Positions 61,627 through 64,000 of a stretch of DNA of 64,000 bases are shown here, piece by piece. The position numbers and the translations under genes are program-made. Numbering within the stretch: the first letter of the stretch is position 1; the number at the start of each line of letters is the position of its first letter. The notes under the pieces are model-generated. The model ran no database searches and was not told the DNA's origin. It saw only the letters and a list, made by a program, of their open reading frames with translations. Source of the stretch: CAZEIW01 sp964512305 (GTDB lineage: Bacteria; Pseudomonadota; Gammaproteobacteria; Burkholderiales; Burkholderiaceae_F); the NCBI GenBank assembly GCA_964512305.1, contig CAZEIW010000026.1, forward strand, positions 9,562-73,561, in the 5' to 3' direction.

Positions 61627-63972
61627 TCAGGCGGGGACGGGCACGACGACGGGCGTCGGAAACGCCCCTGGCGCAATGGGCGTGAAGTCGACCGGGAAGT
61701 AGAGCGGAAAGTCGCGCGGCTTGAAGCCGGTCGCCCTCGCATAGGCATTGGCGATCGCGCCGCTCGAGGCCGACAGCCCCACCTCGCCGAGCCCGCCGAT
61801 CGCTCCACCGTTGGCCGGCATGATGATGATCTGCACGTCCTTCGGAAAGTCCTTCATGTGCGCGAAGTGATACGACGAGTAGCTCGACTCGAGCGGCAAC
61901 CCGTCCTGGACGTGGAGGCCGGCCCTGAGCACGATCGAGATCGATTCGGCCAGCCCGCCGAGGAGCTGCGCTTCGATGCCGCTCGGATTGATCGGCGTGC
62001 CGACGTCGATGGCGATCGTCGCCTTGGTGACCTTGACGGCGGTGAGATCGGTCGCGTCGAGTTCGACCAGGCAGGCCGTGAAGGACCGGGTCTCCTGGTG
62101 CACTGCGATGCCTTGCGCGCATCTGGGCGCCATCAGCTTGCCCCAGTTGCCCGCCGCCGCGACCGCCTGCAGCACGGCTTTCGCGCGTGCCAGTCGCAGG
62201 AACTGGAGCCGGAAGGCGACCGGATCCATCTTCAGCGCGCGGGCGATGTCGTCGACGATGATCTCCTCGACGCTTCGCGCCGGCTGAATGTGCACGGAGC
62301 GGTACGAGACGGTGTTCATGTCGAGGTCGACCGGGGTGAGCTCCTTGGTGCAGGCCCCGAAGTTGTAAGGCGACGCCACCATCGTCTTGAAGAACAACTC
62401 CTCGGCCGTCAGGTTGCCGAGCGATTGCTGGACCCCCGGCGGCGCGGAAAGCAGCGCCGCGCTCATCATCTCGCCATAGCCGTGGCGTGCATCGAGGCGC
62501 ACGGCCCCGATACGCTGCTCGTAGCTGACGACGTTGCCGAGCACAAGCGTGGCGCGTACCTGGTGGTACTGCGGCGGCCGCAGCCGGGTGTGGCGCACGT
62601 CGTTGGATCGCAGGTACATCAGCTTGCACGGACGCCCGGTCGCCTTGGAGACGTAGGCCGCAACGGGCACCGGATCCCAGAACAGCCGCCGGCCGAAGGA
62701 CCCTCCCGACGGGATGACGTGCACCGTGATGCTGTCCTGGGGCAGACCGAGATCCGACGCGAGCGCCTGCAGCGCGACGATCGGGGTCTGCAGTCCGGCC
62801 CAGATTTCGGCGCTGTCGGCGCGCACGTCGGCGATCGCGCACTCGACCTCCAGCGGAGCGTGGGTCAGCGGCGCGAACGTGAATTCGCCCTCGACCGTCA
62901 GCGCCCCGAGGGGCGGAACCGCAAAGGGCAGGATGGAAGCCTTGCATGTCGCCAGGATCGTGTCGTTGGATTGACCTTTGAGCGGACCGTCACCCCACGT
63001 GACGTCGAGCGCATTGCCCGCCGCCCACGCCTCGCCGAAGGTCTGGGCCATCACCGCGACCCCCGGGGCCGTGGGCACGATTGCGCCGCCGGCGGGAATG
63101 GTGACAACGGCAATCACGCCCGGCATCGACTGGACGGCAGCCAGGTTGTTGATGCTCACCACCGTGCCCTTGATCTGCGTGGGCATGCGCAGCACGGTGG
63201 GCATGGCGTTGGGCACGGCCTGGTCCATCGTGAACTTCTTCTGGCCCGTGACGATGGCCAGCGCGTCGAGGCGGGTGGCGGGCTTGCCGATCACCTTGTA
63301 TTGCGACGGCAGCTTGGGTTGCACGTTGGCGGGCACAGGCAGCGTCGACGCCAAGGCGGTCAGCGCCCCATAGGCCGCTGTACGCCCGTCGGGCGCGATC
63401 ACGACGCCGGCGACCACGGTGAGCGTCGACGCCGACACTCCCCACTCTTGAGCCGCGGCGGCGACCAGGCGCGCCCTGGCAGCGGCGGCCATCAGCGGCA
63501 GCGCGGCGTGGAAACACCGGACTCCGGACGACCCCCCGGTGATCTGATTGAAGACCAGCGCCGGAGTCGCGTCGGCCGAAGTGACGATGACCGAGCTCAG
63601 CGCGACGTCGAGCTCCTCTGCGACCATCATGCCGCACGCGGTGGCGATGCCCTGGCCCGACTCCAGCCGCGGAAGGTCGAGATGAACGGTGCCGTCCGTC
63701 TCCACCGTCAGCTTGACCAGCGGCATCGTCGGCAGTGACGTCTGGACGATCGAGTCTCCGACGTCGTAGTAATCGACCGAATCCGGCGGGGTCAGCGGCA
63801 GCGGGACGGCCGCCCTCGCGACGCCCGGCGTCGCCAGATTGAGACCGAAGCCCGCCGCGATCGTCACGACCGGAGCGGACACGGCGAAGGTCAGCAGTTG
63901 CCTGCGACTGATGCGAAGGGACGGGTGCTCGTCGGAAGACGGCGCATCCGCCAAAGCGGTCGGATCGTCCAT
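61627..63972 (-). CDS. molybdopterin-binding subunit of a xanthine-dehydrogenase-family hydroxylase
   Basis: A 781-residue large subunit with a twin-arginine signal (SRRQLLTFAVSAPVV, residues 22-36), so the complex is exported folded. Cofactor loops are TSADATP, GGSSGVRCFHAA, SGGSFGRRLFWDPVPVAAYV split in two, and GGAIGGLGEVGLSASSGAIANA, which holds the catalytic Glu. This layout is the IorB type (isoquinoline 1-oxidoreductase, nicotinate or aldehyde dehydrogenases). The substrate is not predictable from sequence. A cytochrome partner may lie off the right edge. Confidence 0.92.
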   Translation of the reverse strand: MDDPTALADAPSSDEHPSLRISRRQLLTFAVSAPVVTIAAGFGLNLATPGVARAAVPLPLTPPDSVDYYDVGDSIVQTSLPTMPLVKLTVETDGTVHLDLPRLESGQGIATACGMMVAEELDVALSSVIVTSADATPALVFNQITGGSSGVRCFHAALPLMAAAARARLVAAAAQEWGVSASTLTVVAGVVIAPDGRTAAYGALTALASTLPVPANVQPKLPSQYKVIGKPATRLDALAIVTGQKKFTMDQAVPNAMPTVLRMPTQIKGTVVSINNLAAVQSMPGVIAVVTIPAGGAIVPTAPGVAVMAQTFGEAWAAGNALDVTWGDGPLKGQSNDTILATCKASILPFAVPPLGALTVEGEFTFAPLTHAPLEVECAIADVRADSAEIWAGLQTPIVALQALASDLGLPQDSITVHVIPSGGSFGRRLFWDPVPVAAYVSKATGRPCKLMYLRSNDVRHTRLRPPQYHQVRATLVLGNVVSYEQRIGAVRLDARHGYGEMMSAALLSAPPGVQQSLGNLTAEELFFKTMVASPYNFGACTKELTPVDLDMNTVSYRSVHIQPARSVEEIIVDDIARALKMDPVAFRLQFLRLARAKAVLQAVAAAGNWGKLMAPRCAQGIAVHQETRSFTACLVELDATDLTAVKVTKATIAIDVGTPINPSGIEAQLLGGLAESISIVLRAGLHVQDGLPLESSYSSYHFAHMKDFPKDVQIIIMPANGGAIGGLGEVGLSASSGAIANAYARATGFKPRDFPLYFPVDFTPIAPGAFPTPVVVPVPA

Positions 63973-64000
63973 CGCTGTCTCTCTCCCTTGGTATGCGATC

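Noticed and set aside
61858..63738. Plus-strand open frame of 626 codons opposite the molybdenum hydroxylase
   Set aside because: Shadow of the large subunit; Arg/Asp/Gly-rich low-information sequence.

Overview
The window reads as chromosomal DNA of a high-GC betaproteobacterium (Burkholderiales/Rhodocyclales-like). The clues are the strong G/C bias at third codon positions, the gmk-rpoZ-spoT order, an aceE-aceF-lpd operon whose E3 carries its own lipoyl domain, and a glnA-DUF4124-ntrB-ntrC run. No rRNA or tRNA gene, prophage, insertion sequence or CRISPR array was seen. Genes are dense and most gaps are under 250 bases; no stretch above 300 bases lacks a gene.

Layout. 1-5.6 kb: end of a DUF4266 lipoprotein/TlpA thioredoxin pair, a molybdopterin-binding-domain protein, a FecR/DUF6600 exported protein, an unrecognised Ser/Ala/Gly-rich protein and an NnrU-like membrane protein. 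5.6-15 kb: the RNA helicase hrpA (with an in-frame stop just before its C-terminal tail), argA, yggX, a PnuC-type transporter with a NadR-like kinase, then a TPP riboswitch leading into a TonB-dependent receptor. 15-22 kb: NmrA-like oxidoreductase, a DUF2785 protein of different base composition, exported peroxiredoxin, OmpA-like lipoprotein, rpiA, a YHS-domain fusion and a GYD protein. 22-28 kb: the pyruvate dehydrogenase operon (minus strand), divergent from the peptidase prlC. 30-34 kb: pstSCAB behind a tandem Pho box. 34-36.4 kb: DUF4124-glutaredoxin protein, xthA and an Asp/Glu racemase-family protein.

36.4-45.5 kb is a nitrogen block on the minus strand: hemW, glnA (with a sigma-54 promoter and two NtrC sites), a DUF4124 protein, ntrB, ntrC, then a complete cobalt-type nitrile hydratase (alpha, beta, accessory) and a membrane-anchored alpha/beta hydrolase. 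45.5-49 kb holds rdgB, rph, a PP2C phosphatase and a Ser/Thr kinase in one tightly packed run. 49-54 kb holds yicC-gmk-rpoZ-spoT, with greB converging on spoT. 54-60 kb holds phaB, an M20-like protein that has lost canonical metal ligands, a 1173-residue patatin-like protein with C-terminal membrane segments, and a flavodoxin-fold protein. The window ends in a Crp/Fnr regulator facing a two-gene molybdenum hydroxylase (2Fe-2S subunit plus a Tat-exported large subunit).

How the parts work together: nitrogen limitation would raise NtrC~P, which would act at glnA and perhaps, by read-through, on the nitrile hydratase genes. Phosphate limitation would act through PhoB on pst. Thiamine pyrophosphate would gate the outer-membrane receptor. 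The least explained items are the YHS fusion, the Ser/Ala-rich repeat protein, the divergent M20 protein and the PnuC/kinase/TPP-riboswitch/TonB-receptor arrangement. I see no strong evidence for a wholly new defence or mobile system.
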